64,000 nucleotides of DNA from Nemopilema nomurai (lineage: Eukaryota; Cnidaria; Scyphozoa; Rhizostomeae; Rhizostomatidae), in the NCBI GenBank assembly GCA_003864495.1, contig ML133387.1, forward strand, positions 1,111,311 through 1,175,310. Direction: 5' to 3'. Each line of letters opens with the position of its first letter. Position 1 is the first letter of the stretch. The notes under the pieces were generated by a model. The model had not been told where the DNA came from. It saw only the letters and a list, made by a program, of their open reading frames with translations, and did not search any database. Both the position numbers and the translations under genes were made by a program. Shown one piece after another: positions 10,640 through 23,069 of the stretch.

Positions 10640-12670
10640 ATGTGGTCACATGCCTTTCAAAACTAACGTTCATGCACAACCGTTATTTTTCTAGCGCAAC
10701 ATGCATATTTTGAATAACAAGCGTTTGCATCCTTCATCTTGATCATTTTGATGTAGAAAACAAGAAATTTAATTGGGCAACACTTTAAATGTTGGGGAGT
10801 TTCACATAGAGATCTGGCCCTAACCAAATTCAATTTATTTCTTCACTCTTGTACTGTATCAAGATGAGCAAGATGCGATCAGCCACTTTGGCGGCGAGTT
10901 ATAGCGTAGTAATTAGTAATCTGTCCCGCAGATGCTCATTAGCTGCTGCCTACTCGTCAACTTGAAACTAATTTCAATCCTAAACTAAAAGATTCTAGAA
11001 GATTTTGGTAAGCAACCAAATGTGGTACTGCCTTTTGCTGCAGATTTGTAGCTTGCAAGTCTTTTTTTGAGGTGAACATTGCAATTTTTGATGAAAAGAA
11101 ACATGAGCAATTTTCAATACTCCTGTTCCCAGGATTATTTTATCTAATGACTAATTACACCTTTTTTCTGTTCAGCTGACGTTATAGTTGCCTGCTATCT
11201 GCTTTCTAATACAGGAACACCAATTTGAATGCATGAATCACAGAGAGTTTTTTGTTATACTTTTGCACTAACTTTTTGGCTGCCATGTCATGACACGGTT
11301 TATTGAAACCTTTCGTGAAACTTTGAATTGCTCCAAAAATGTTTTTAAGACAACACTTTAACACATACAAGTATAACTTTCCTCAGTACCACGTTTTCTG
11401 CTTTTGTATGAATTTCATGCTTGTGCATTGTACAGTTGCTCTACAATATATGCTACTTGGTTTTCTTGTGCGTCTTTACTTTAAGCAGCTTTAACAGCTG
11501 CAATAGCTGCTACATTATATTGACTACATGATATAGAAGGATATATTTACGTACCATTTTTGCTACTCGGGAATCAAGCTGCTGTTTTCTTCTGGAGACG
11601 CTTTGCTGGATGCTAAGGAAATAGCAACTGACCTGCACTTGCCTAGTTGCAGCCGAAGAGTGCTTGATCTGACCCCAATAAACGACATTTATAGTTGTCA
11701 TAAGTGATTTCACGTGACCCAAAGAAAAATCATGTGGGAAATAAGCACATGCCAGCTGCTGTTATCACAGATCTTCATAGTTTAAAAATCTGGGGCGCGA
11801 GATTTGATTGTTATTTGAGCAAAATTATTTGCATCGTTTAACTTTATAAGTTTGGATTCTGGCTCAATTTTGATATGTAGAGACGCGATTAAGGGGACTT
11901 TTTTACACACGACAGCTTCTAAATCGCCCAGTTGCTTAGGATGACACAGAACCTTTCCCAGAACCTCTGTTTAATGTCATTATACAATGGATTCGGTTTC
12001 ACAAAGGTCTTATGTTGATAATGAAGATGAATAGCAAGTTCAACAAACCATTCCATTCGACTCTTCTTCTGTTTAGTCAGGGCTCATTCAACTCGATTAC
12101 ACTCAACCCTCTCTTTCTCCGCCACAAACACCTTTAGTAGAGCTATTCTACGGATAATTATTGAAAATGGCTTGGTTGTGGCAACTAACAGCACTTTGAG
12201 TGATCTCAATTTTTTACTTCTGATAACAATGTTTTAGCAAAATGCTTCCAATTGCGAAAATAAAGCTCCATCCAATATTTATGAAGTATCTTCTGTTAGA
12301 TAGCGTGAATAGTTTGTTAATTATGTAGTTTGTTTGATACCAATGAACAAATGTACGATCCAAAACTTTTTCTAGGCAGTCAGTTGCAAAGAATTGTGCA
12401 TAGAAAATTTGTTTTTTTGTTTCGTTACTGCTAATATGGTTTTACTCTTAGGTTATCCCTGGTACCCTACAATTGACTTGTTGGAACGGTAGAAGTCTAC
12501 TGTAAAATTTTGCTTCACACACCTCGGTGCAACGATTTTAAATGATTTATGCTTCATCAAGTCTAAGAATAAGTTTCTAGGTTTAGCATTTTGTAGTCAT
12601 TCATAATCTCCATATTCAAAATCAAATGATACCTGTACATTGCTAAGTAGCGTATATTCAGACTAAACAT
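10640..12670. other. Intergenic, nothing recognised
   Basis: About 2 kb of AT-rich sequence with only short chance open frames. Confidence 0.4.
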
Positions 12671-12673
12671 CAC

Positions 12674-12808
12674 TACCGTAAATCCTCGAATTTCCCCCCC
12701 CCCTCGAATAAGCCCCCCCCTTGAATAAGCCCCCCCTCGAATAAGCCCCCATCCAAAATATCAAAAATAAATAAGCCCCCGGGGGGGCTAATTCAAGGAT
12801 TTACGGTA
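12674..12808. mobile_element. Short hairpin MITE, 'TACCGTAAATCCTCGAA' family
   Basis: The left end TACCGTAAATCCTCGAAT is the inverse of the right end ATTCAAGGATTTACGGTA. The inside is repeated C-rich CTCGAATAAGCCCCC units. The same family is at 35834-36141, with fragments at 580-797 and 57478-57572. No transposase. Confidence 0.7.
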
Positions 12809-12809
12809 T

Positions 12810-15590
12810 CCTTAAAAACTGAAGTAGGTTTTGAGTAGATCTGAATTCCAATGAATTTGCTGAAGCTAGGGTGACCTCTATCAACACAAACTGGTAGAGA
12901 AGCAAATATGAACTTGTTCTTGTTTATCTTTTTGATCATTTGATCTGGTCTTATGTTACGTTTTATGATTGTAATAAAGAAAGAAATGTTTGCGCTTTCT
13001 TTTGGTTGCTTTTGAAAGAAAGCTCCCGCCACAGCCTTTTTAAAGCATAGCTGTTAAAGAAAGTAGCAGTCAGATATGATGGTATTTTGTGATGAAACGT
13101 ACTATAACCCTAGTCGAATTCAAGCACAAACATACCTCAAAAACCGAGGGAAACTAGGTAATATAATTTAATAAGGATTTTGGAAGCCTTATCATTGGTT
13201 TGGGTATGATAGATTTCATTATTACGAGCGTGGCTGATTTGGATTTTTCCTCCAATTCTCGCCTTTCATCCAAAGCACCAAACATACTGATCAGCTGCAT
13301 ATTGAGAAATGAACCGTTTTAAGGAACTGAGCCCCTGTAGCGAAAGACGCATAGAAGTAGGTTGCCAAAATGACCCATTCTTGCATTCAAGGAGTTAAGG
13401 TCAATGTTGCGTTTTTTCGCCGGCGAAAGGTTATGAGCATGCGCACTTGAACCTTTTCGCTACCTGTGCCGTGCGCGTCGTTCGCCTTGAAAGTTCAAAC
13501 CATTTGAACTTTTTTCTCTTTCGCCGGCGAACTTGTCGTTCTATGAACATTTTGCAAAATGGCCGAGTCTCAAAGTAGCTTCGTCTTGGATGAAGAAATA
13601 ATAAAATTTCGGGTTACAAGCGGTAAAATTCACATGAACAATGATTCGAGATCGACATCAATTCAACCCCGTGCTGACGTCCCCTCACGAAGTGAAGATC
13701 AATTTCAAAACTTAGAAACGGCTTCTACCTTCTACCCAGCAACAATATGTTGGCATAAAAGAATTCCTAGTGGAGGAGGTGAAAGCTAACCCTGTATTTG
13801 GAACACAAAAGCAAGCGCCTATGTCTGCCATCTTGAAATTCTGCTTTCTATTTGACACGCCAAGCCACTGTATCCGCTTTTCGTCATCGCAAAATTTTCG
13901 CCAAATGGAGATTGACCTTTATTCATTCCTTTTTGCGCTACTACAAAGAGAAGAAAAGGTTCGCGCGCCTTTACCGTTAACCGTCTAAATCAACAATGTT
14001 TAAAGCTCGCAGCTAGGACTTGAAATGCGGCAAGTTTGTCCGAGAAAGAAAAATGATGCGCGCATTCCCTGTTTCTTAAAAGTCAACAGAATTTAAAGCT
14101 TGCAGTAAGGGCTTTAAGTTGCGCGCAGCGATGTAAGCGTACACTTTTATGTACTTTCTCTCTCGGAACGAAAAAAGCGACTCTAATCCTGACAAGTTCA
14201 AAAGCTGGCGACTCTTCTGGCAGCTGTAAGAATCTAATGCAATGTCGGCTATTGCATCTTCCTAACACCATGTTTCCGTTGATTAAATCATCAGAAAGAC
14301 CTTAGTTCTGCTCAGATCTGAAATCTTCCAGCTGTTTTGTAAAGCCGTCTTATAAATTCGCTTTCTGTCAGACTACCGCCCTGTTTCTACAACTGGCTTT
14401 CCTTTGCGGAGAAGATTTACGTGCTTCTCCGTGCACAACTGGAAGCTTCCACAACCTAACTACTTACCAAAATAGGCTAAGCTGAGGAGACAGAAAAGTT
14501 CCAAAAGAAGGAGCTTTTCTATACAAGCCACAAACCTACAATAAAAACATCATTTTAAACAGTATGAATGCCACTTGGCAGCCTGCTGTTTTCTCAAGGT
14601 TTATTTCAATCCCTCTACCGAACAGTTAAAGGATCGCGAAAAGAAGACGTTGCGCAATGGCTTGCAGCTGCCTTTTGGCTCTTCGATTATGCAAGGTTTT
14701 CCTTGAATTGAAAAAAAGAATTTTATGTCAATAAGCAAGCATTTTCTTACATTAATGTTAGAGGAGGGCAAGCAACCGTAGAGCAAATAAATACATCTCT
14801 TTTTTTTAGAGAACGAAAGAAGGAATTGGTCGATTGCAGTCATTGTATTGACTGACTGTATTCATGCTTATCCATAAAAGTACCTCTTTAATATCAATAG
14901 TTAGTATCAAATAGTTATTTAGCATTGTATTTTTAAGCAGGAATTCCAGGTAAATTCCATCAATTATAAGATCCCTCACTGCACATAGCCTGAGAACATA
15001 CAAAATCTCCTTCAAAACACAATGGGTACTAATTCAATAAATGAATTTCTGATGTGAATTCATTTCTTCATTTGAGAGGTATTATAAGAATATAAGAAGT
15101 TTAAACTCAAGTTTTTATGACAGATCTTACGATATTGCGTTCTCATATTCCCGGCTTGTCTCTGATAAACTTCAATCTACTTGAAGCTGAAAACCCTGAA
15201 GACAAATTTTTTACGAGACCTATCATGGGTAGATAACATTCTTTTCTTCGAAAATTTGCGAATCTGATACAATTTTTTCTCAAAAGTAATTCTGCTTTTA
15301 TATCTTGAAGTAAGTAGAGGACGGTGGCAGTATCCGGAAGCCTTCTACATCACGTATTCCCATCATTCACATGTATCGAAAAGCCCTTTCATCCATTAAA
15401 ATCATCATCATCTAAAGCAGTGTGAAAATAATAATTTTGTAACGATATGAATAACGATCACAGAAAGAAAAATTTCGTACAACCATGCAATTTAAGGCTT
15501 TTTACTTAGTAAATGTTTTGATTAGTTTGATTTTCGCTGCGGATATATTGAGCTATAGATTTATCTGGAAATTGGATAAATCTATTTCAC
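12810..15590. other. Mostly intergenic; one GC-richer stretch
   Basis: No supportable gene. At 13400-13545 the motif TTTCGCCGGCGAA occurs twice around a CG-rich stretch, followed at 13559 by a 76-codon frame starting with ATG. This could be a CpG-rich promoter plus a first exon or an unrecognised element. I cannot decide. Confidence 0.3.
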
Positions 15591-15595
15591 AATGG

Positions 15596-15718
15596 CTAGA
15601 AAAAGCGGAACTAGTTATTATCGCATACTTAAAGTACACACCTTAGAGTATGCAAACGTCGGAAAATAACCAAAAGATATTTTCAATTGAAATATAGACA
15701 GACTCCAAAACACCTAGG
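15596..15718. repeat. Dispersed repeat, internally deleted relative of 20632-20916
   Basis: The left part (AGAAAAAGCGGAACTA to GCAAACGTCGGAAAATAACC) and the right part (ATATAGACAGACTCCAAAAC) both match 20632-20916, but the ~160 bp between them in that copy are missing here. Confidence 0.6.
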
Positions 15719-15719
15719 G

Positions 15720-16815
15720 GACAAGATGATTATACCACAAAGCACTTGTTCACATAAAACTATTTGGATAAAAATAAGAAAGCTTCCACAAACACATGAA
15801 GTATTTGAGCCGAACACATTGGAACATTATTGTTGCTTGCTTTTTATAATAGCCCTTTACGGACTAGATTCGATTGCTCTCCTTTTTATATCGTATCAAT
15901 TCCACTTTATCTAAACTTAAGTGAATTGCTTTTCTCTGATCCTGGACTATGGATTTAGCCTCCAGTGGCTTTGAAATGGTGCCTGGAGGCTGTTTAGCTG
16001 CGTATCTTTGTCCTGCAAAGTTAATCATCTGGTATGAGTCATGCCATCACATTTTGCAAATAATATTGCATTCAAAGCAATCGATTGTTTAGATGTACGC
16101 AACATTTGTTACGATAGATTTTCTTTAAACATCTTAAATCCTTGAAATTATCGAGAGGTAACCAGTGGCCTCTAAGGCACTTTTGCATTAAAAAAGCCAA
16201 TTATCCATGTCTTGATAGGTGACTCCTCCTTTACATGTTAGCATGACGTCTTAAACTGTGTAATTTTTCTTGCTCAAGATTAGAAAAGTTTGCATGTAGC
16301 ATCAGTAGATTGGAAGAAGCTTCAATAAAAATTAATCCGTGCAAGTAATTGCAGTAATTTTGAAATGGTTTTGCGGTGAATGGATGTAGAAGTCTTTATT
16401 GTCTTTTGTTCATCTATTCATCGTGGGACTTTAGTTCATCATCCATCCAACAGGTCTAGGTTACTTCCGAGACGAACAAAAGGCATGAACTGCAGGAATG
16501 GCAGCTGACAAAGACGCGGAATAGCGCATTCTACCAAGGCATTTGATGTTTTCGCGTATGCTCGACTCAGGTCTTGTACCAGTTGGTTGACTTGTCGCTT
16601 TCAAAGATTCAAGGGATTTTATAATTGCAGCTGTTTTCTCAAAGTTGACAAACTCAAGCTTTCTGACCAGGTCTCAAGGGATAGGCTAAGACTAGATTTT
16701 GGGATTATTAGCTGGTTTAAACCCCTAATTTCCTTAGATGTATACGTTGGCAATATCAATATCACTCATTTCTACCGAATATGGAAGGCTTTGGGCACCA
16801 CAAAAGCAAATAATT
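15720..16815. other. Intergenic, nothing recognised
   Basis: No gene, RNA or repeat boundary that I can support. Confidence 0.35.
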
Positions 16816-17271
16816 AATGGCGGACAAATCTTGATTGGCTGTTGGCTATATCCCCTTCTTTGCAATCCTTCAGGAAATATAAAAATCTCGTTGGTGGAAG
16901 CAAGCTTAGGCGTTTTTAATCATTATAACCACCATTCCTTTAAAAAACCTGGTGTAAAATTTGCCAGCATATTTTGATAACATGTTTTCACCAAAATAAG
17001 CCTGAATCACATATTTAAAAATCTACCGTGAACATTTGTCGGTCTTTCTCGTTGAAGAAAGATCGCTATTTAATTAGGGTGCAGATTGTGTACCTACCAC
17101 TCTCTGGACAAAATCCGGCCTCTTTGTTAAAATTTCTCTTTTTCTTGCCAAAATAGCTAAAAGACTACCAAACATATTGGAAAAACGATGCCTTTGCCGC
17201 TGGAATAGAATTTCATTTATGGCGACAGCATACAACTCTTTAACGCAAATTGGCGGGAAAATATCACATGC
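16816..17271 (+). repeat. Solo, diverged arm of the 5871-7316 palindromic family
   Basis: Starts with GGCGGACAAATCTTGATTGG and ends with GGCGGGAAAATATCACATG, matching one arm of the palindromic element along its length with many substitutions. No partner arm is present nearby. Confidence 0.8.
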
Positions 17272-18770
17272 TCCAAGGGATGGCAAGAAATCCAAATAAC
17301 GCCATAATTTGGAAAATTTTGAAAAATGCTTCCGTGATTAAAATTAAAATAGGGAAATTTGCAAAAACTTGTGGCAATGCAGAGCACCTTACGTGGGCAA
17401 GTAAAGGCGTCAATCTAGATGGAAACGAAGGTACGTGGTAATGTTTTTCAAGGCATTTCCGCAAAGAGGCGGAATGAAGATGAGAGATTCGTTTGGTACG
17501 GAATGCCTGTGGGGCATTTGAAGAAATCGTGATACACCTACAAGCTTCAAAGCAATTTTCAAAACTGTGATTACTTTAGGTTCATATTCCTTCAATGAAA
17601 CAAATTTTACCCCGGCAAAATAAAATTGCTAGAGGCTACATATACTTTAATCATAACTGGAAACTTCTTCCAACATTGGGTTGAAAATTCTCTGCAAAGA
17701 AAGTATTAGCATTGGAAACAAGTTTTGCTGTCTTATACAGTTGGAATTTTTGATAAACTGTTATTGATTTTATGTTTAATGGTAAAAGCAACGGAATGCT
17801 TAATAATGAATTCATCCATCATTCACAGTAACATTTAGTCATTATACCTGTAACAAAATTTTCTTAAAAGGTGGTGCCTTTTTTCAAAGGGGCTTTGGGG
17901 ACTGGAGGCTTACTCTTAGATGCTTACTACAAGGGAGTCAAGGGAGATGCTTACTACTACAAAAAATATGGGCGGGTAATTTTCCTGGAAGATTAATAAA
18001 CGAGGGAACTTAAAGGTGAACTGACACGCAAAATTAACTTGATTTCTATTGAAAGTCTATCTGGTCAAAACAATCAGGGCATTTTCAGTTTTGAAAATTA
18101 AGCACCGTTTTCGAGTTTTTGAGCGCTAAAGTTCACCACCGACAAACTTCCGATTAACTGCGAGTTCGTCTGAGCGTTGTCAAATCCGTGACGTCACAAA
18201 CACCACATTAAAATCACAGAATACACTTGCGCGACTTGAGACTGGAAGCCTGTTCTGACCTTGGTTAAATTGACTTGATTTTGCGATCGATACGTTGAAA
18301 ATGGATTCAGATTCCGATACAGAATTAAGTTATACTGATTTAAAACAATAGGCAACGATTCCCCCTTATATGTTAGGGCCCTTACCGCGGTCACAAAAAG
18401 ATGCAGCTTGTTGATCTAGTCAAAGTGACAACACCGAGGATATGGAGGATGAGGATGCTGTGAATACCGATAGGATAGGATACATAGAATGGTAATTAGA
18501 TTTTTATTTCTGCTTTTTAAAGCTCAGCTAGTATTACCATCAGTAAATGCAATTTTTTTAACCAAGATAATCACGAGACACTAAAATATTGAAGCTCGCT
18601 ATTTGTACAAAATTTAGAGACTTTACTTTAATTATTGTGGCTACCTGCCGAGACATTAAACCCATGCTTTCCTGACTGATTAAGGTGTCAGTGTGTTGCC
18701 AATGCGAAAAGGAAAGGAGAATGTCTGCTGCTTGGAGGTAGACGAAGTAAAAAAACGAACCGGAAGACTT
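17272..18770. other. Intergenic or intron, nothing recognised
   Basis: If the THAP gene on the minus strand is real, 18772 and below is its intron. No downstream exon was recognised. Confidence 0.3.
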
Positions 18771-19311
18771 ACATGCATAACAGACCATGATGGCTTCAAG
18801 TCAGGGGCGGACTGGCACCTAAATAGAGTCCCGGTCGATTTCAAAGAGAGGGGCCCGAAACCAATAAATACCTGGGGTACTTCCCCGGGAAATTTTGCTC
18901 CAAACACTTTACATTGGCTTAAAATACTATCAAACATATTCCAAACAGTTTAGAAGTTTAATTTTGAGACAGCATTTTATGCCACGACTTCAAGACATCA
19001 TACCTCTAGAAATCCTTGCAATTTATTTGGGTAATTGCACTATATGTTATATAATTTCTAGCTCCCTGAAATTTGGTAGGTTAAACTATATTCATGAGTA
19101 ACTAAAATATTGGATAGGTATATCTTGCTCTATTAATATTGAAGTATGTGTTAGGCGTCAAGCGTGAAAGCTTCGATCGAAATTGCTTAGCGTAATATAA
19201 TGTCCCTTAATCAAAATGGCATTTCAACTGATCAAATGCAGTAATCCCTCGCTTGATATTTCACTTCACGAATAAGAAAAAGCAATTCAAACTACCAGGA
19301 GTTCCCACTAT

Positions 19312-19555
19312 GTGCGAGGATGGCTGAGTGGTTAGAGGCACTGACTACTGACCCAAGGGTCCGTGGTTCGAGTCCCTGGCATGACCAAACTTTCGCCCAG
19401 AGTGTGGAAAGTTGCCAGCTCTCTGTAATTCCAGGCATAAGGAATCACGAGGTGTGGTCACATCGAGAGGAAGGACCAGGACACTGCTCGATAAGCTCAA
19501 GCTTCTCAGTGTCCTCAAACTACCTTCGGATGCAAGGTAGAAACAAAACAAACTA
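19312..19555 (+). mobile_element. tRNA-derived SINE
   Basis: The head is tRNA-like. Box A TGGCTGAGTGG is at 19321-19331 and box B GGTTCGAGTCC at 19365-19375, the spacing of an RNA polymerase III promoter. The TGGCTGAGTGGTTAGAGGC start resembles Leu/Ser-type tRNAs. About 170 bp of unrelated body follow, ending in an A-rich AAACAAAACAAAC tail. It is nested in the hAT element. Confidence 0.75.
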
Positions 19556-19734
19556 AATTCCTAGCACGAACAGTACTGAGTAGATTCCTGTGAGCCAAAT
19601 TCTAGACAAAATCCGAAACACCGAAATATTAGTAAATTCGATTTGTAACAACTTCTTGGTTTGCGAGGGCCGAAAAGGGCCAAACTCTTGATCAGAAGAT
19701 AAAGAATATCCTCTCACAGAACAATACTCCCAAT

Positions 19735-20012
19735 CAGGGACGGACTTACTGGGGGGTGTGGTGGTGCGAACCCCCCCCCCCAATATTTTTGTGCTATACA
19801 GTAAATTTTGCTTTCATTCCTTATTTATCTTCTTGTCGAGTCAGTTATTGTTTTTCTTTAAAGTTGGAATTAAGATATTATAGTTATTAAGAAAAATTCA
19901 AAAGCGGGCGTTTCTATTATTTCCCAGGCACCTGAAGGGCGTGACACTAAAATCCGATAATAATCTAATACCTCCCTCCCTCCCCCATCGTTGCCTCTTA
20001 AATCCGCCCCTG
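19735..20012. mobile_element. Small hAT MITE nested in the larger hAT element
   Basis: Ends CAGGGACGGACTTA and, inverted, CAGGGGCGGATTTA. The flanking 8-mers CTCCCAAT and ATCCAAAT match at six of eight positions, so it is an older insertion. 278 bp, no coding capacity. Confidence 0.6.
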
Positions 20013-20631
20013 ATCCAAATGCATTTCAGATCTACAATAAAAGGGGCCCTTTGTGGCTCTTGCTGAGGGGGGCACTTCGGGCCCCAGCACGGTAGCCCGA
20101 CCGGCCAGTCCGCCCCTGCTTCAAGTCACTTGAATTTGGGTGATGAGAATTGAATTCCGTTGGAACAGCATCCACTTTCAATTTTAACGAATGCCTGTTA
20201 ATTCCATTAACTCGGGATTCCTCTCGTAGCAAGTTTGCTTGAAATGGTCTTGACAAAGCCCTGCTCTTGGAACGGGGTTAAAGTTTCCCCTTTTTGTATT
20301 TCTAATCCACTGTCTACGTATTGTAGGGATCTCGGAGAATGTGAACAACGTTTTTCCTTTACCAGTGCAATTATAAGCTGAACAACCAACCATTCTCTTT
20401 ATCTGCAATCACAGGCCAAGTTTATCTCGTCGAAAAGTAGCCGAATATTTACAAGGCGTCAGGTCAATTCGTGCCTGATTTGTATTCGAGAAATGAAAAC
20501 ATGGTGTGACGTCACGCCCGCTAGGTCACATGAAATGCCGATAATGGCCGAGTCGTTAACGATAATTTGGTGACATTCGAGGGTTAATTGCGACAAAACG
20601 GAAAGAAATAATTCCACAATTGATAGAAAAA

Positions 20632-20916
20632 GCGGAACTATTTTTCACATACTTAAAAGTACTTTTTTCGTCCGACACTCCTCAGAGTATGCAAACGTCG
20701 GAAGATAACCAAAAACTGACCGAATAAATAGCCAGATGCGGATCGAAAACACTAGAGGGTGATAAGCAGAGCGCGTGATTGGTTATAATTGACCAATCTG
20801 CGTTACTTAACACCTAACTTTAGAAGAGCCCAAGGGAAAGACGAACTCTTTCTGTCTACAAAGAATGGGATTTTCCATTGAAATATAGACAGACTCCAAA
20901 ACACCTAGGTGAAAGG
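20632..20916. repeat. Dispersed repeat, fuller copy of the 15596 and 10243 families
   Basis: Joins both sequence blocks seen separately at 15596-15718 and 10243-10370, and sits directly left of DIRS copy 2. Class not identified. Confidence 0.55.
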
Positions 20917-21162
20917 ACGACCTAGCTTGCCCAATTATTTTCCATAACTAGAACCCAAACTCCTTTCGGTATTTATACGAGCAACGCGCGACGTTCGATC
21001 TTCAACCTGTTGGTGTCTCGAGCTGATAAGAAGTCAGTGGAGCCACGTGTTTGAACAAGTCGGTATTTTACTTTTCTCTTTTTAAATTTATCGTATTCCA
21101 TTCTTATTTTCAAGCTACATCTAGCGTGGATATTTACACTAGTTACAATTTGTTTTTTAGTT

Positions 21163-21775
21163 ATGGATAACCAAGATAATTTGTATGCTACTAGCGACCT
21201 TCGACCTCTGACCCCACACGTGCAAGGTTCAGGAGTCGAAGTCGATCCTGGGTCTTCTTCCGAAACACAACCAGGTTTTCTTCATACGCATTCGTCGTTA
21301 GATTTATTGAATGTACGAAGGGATTTGAACGAATTGACTGGACTTCTTAAAGAGTTCGTTAATTATAATATAGGCAGGGATAAAGAGCGGAGTTCTCTCT
21401 GCAAAGCTGTAAGACCTGACCAGCATTCACCAACTCGTCGCAAGGGGTCTTATGATGAAATGTCTGGATGTCAGACCTATTCTTAACAAGGATGTACATG
21501 GACTATGTTACCCTACTCGTGTAGTCTCAAATCATTTGTTTGGAGACGATATTGAAAAACGCCTGAAGCAAGAAAGGGAGTCTAAACGTCTTGTCCTGCT
21601 GCTACTCAACCGATGCCTCAGTCTACTAGTTATAGACAACATGATAGGTAGATACCAGTTTCCAATAGGCGAACACAGCACTCTTTTTATAATGGCCCTA
21701 CTCAGCAGCCTTTTTTAGAGAAAGGCCAGAAGTCTCGTCCATATTGGCGGAAGCAGGAGCCCTACAAGGGATAAA
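21163..21775 (+). pseudogene. DIRS copy 2 gag-like ORF remnant
   Basis: Starts MDNQDNLYATSDLRPLTPHV and stays open to 21486, where the ~640-bp deletion joins distant parts at a short shared AG/AGA. The remaining C-terminal part, ending with WRKQEPYKG at 21745-21772, is out of frame. Same protein as copy 1 gag. Confidence 0.65.
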
Positions 21776-21821
21776 TGTAAATAATTTTATTTAATTTCTC
21801 CCTAAACTGACCAAATATCTT

Positions 21822-23021
21822 TTGTTCAAGATTGACACATTTAGAGCAGGTGCACTTAAAAATCATCTGGAACGTTGGTATACTGTCACTAGTGATTTTG
21901 AAACTTTACAAACTGTAGCTGGTTTACAGCTTGAATTCTCATTGCCTCGCAATTTTGAGAGAAATTATGCTGTGCCATTTTCAGCTGAAGAAAATGAGTT
22001 TATTCTAGCAGAGATTAAAACATTACAGGATAAACATGTTATAACAGAATGTGATCATGAAGGAGATGAAATTATCTCCCCAATTTTCCTTGTCCCAAAA
22101 GATTTTGACCATGCCATGTCACTGTCTAAAACAGCCTATGATGACTTAAGATGGTGGATTGATAATGTTGAAAGCTCATTTAATGACATGGCAATCTCTA
22201 ATCCTGAAATGGTTATTGCTACTGATGCCTCATCTACTTGTTGGGGAGCTGTCTTAGGCAGTAGAAGGACAAGAGGGGTTTGGAATCTCCATGAGCAACA
22301 ACTCCATATTAATGTGCTTGAGATAAAGGCTATTTTGTATGGGCTAACTTCTTTGATTAACCAAAGGAATACACATGTTAAAATTTTGACTGATAACATG
22401 AATGCAGTACACGGCATTAAAAATATGGGATCTTGTCGTTCTTTGGCTTGCAATGAAGAAGTGAAGCAAATTTGGAATTGGGCTATCCAGAATCAAAACT
22501 GCATATCTGTGTCCTTCATCCTAGGAGTTCAGAACTATTTAGCTGATGCTGAATCTAGAAACTATGAGCTTCGAACAGAATGGCAGTTAAATCCATCTGT
22601 GTTTAAATTTGTAATCAAAAAATTAAATGTTACCTTAGACATTGATTTATTTGCCTCTAGAATCAATTGCCAATTTAAGCCTTTTGCATTGTTTTGGCCA
22701 GATCCAGAGGCTTCAGCAATTGATTTGTTTACATTTAGCTGGTCAACCATTAAATTTTATGCCTTTCCACCATTTGCAATTATTCCTAATGTTTTACAAA
22801 AGATTTCTTCTGACAATGCAACTGGTGTTCTAATTGTTCCTAATTGGCCATATAATCTCTGGTATTCTCTGTACAATAGAATGTTGATTTCTGAACAAAT
22901 TGTTATGCCTTCCAGCAAGCATCTAATGTTACTGCCAAACCGCCCACAAGCTGTGCACCCACTACACAAGTCTCTGCAACTGCTAGATGGCATGATATCT
23001 GGAACCAAAGATTACAAATAG
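21822..23021 (+). pseudogene. DIRS copy 2 RT fragment fused to intact-looking RNase H
   Basis: A 399-codon open frame. The RT finger region reaches LVPKD and then jumps, in frame, to FDHAMSLSKTAYDD before RNase H; the catalytic RT palm is gone. RNase H keeps its acidic residues: TDAS near residue 130, LEIKA, TDNMNAVHG and ADAESR. The following block (DLFASR, YAFPPF, VPNWPYNLW) corresponds to the part after RNase H in DIRS elements, where a methyltransferase-like domain has been described. The open frame survived a 706-bp deletion because copy 1 carries its own frameshift. Confidence 0.75.
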
Positions 23022-23069
23022 GTATATCATCTGAAGCCAAATATATAATTGATTCATCTTGGTCATCTG

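Larger units (their letters stand above)
18802..20118. mobile_element. hAT-like non-autonomous element inserted in the THAP exon
   Basis: The left end CAGGGGCGGACTGGC and the right end (inverse of the same, GCCAGTCCGCCCCTG) form the terminal repeats. A perfect 8-bp target duplication CTTCAAGT flanks it (18794-18801 and 20119-20126). An 8-bp duplication with CAGGGGCGG ends is typical of hAT elements. No transposase is seen; the interior carries a SINE and a second hAT MITE. Confidence 0.8.
18773..20393 (-). pseudogene. THAP-domain protein exon, split by a hAT element
   Basis: Minus strand from ATG at 20393. The THAP C2CH zinc-finger DNA-binding domain is clear: C4, C9, W29, C47 and H50, with the following AVPTEF motif at the domain end. 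A possible acceptor (GATTGCAG) precedes the ATG. A one-base frameshift lies between the LMELTG and RHSLKLK segments, so the domain is broken. The exon then meets a hAT insertion (20118 down to 18802); the same frame resumes after the 8-bp duplication and reads PSWSVMH, ending at a perfect GTAAGT donor at 18773/18772. THAP proteins are DNA-binding factors or domesticated P-element-like proteins; which one this was cannot be told. Confidence 0.75.

Noticed and set aside
19320..19390. A tRNA gene
   Set aside because: Box A and box B are present, but the rest does not fold as a clear cloverleaf and a 170-bp body with an A-rich tail follows; it is better explained as a SINE.
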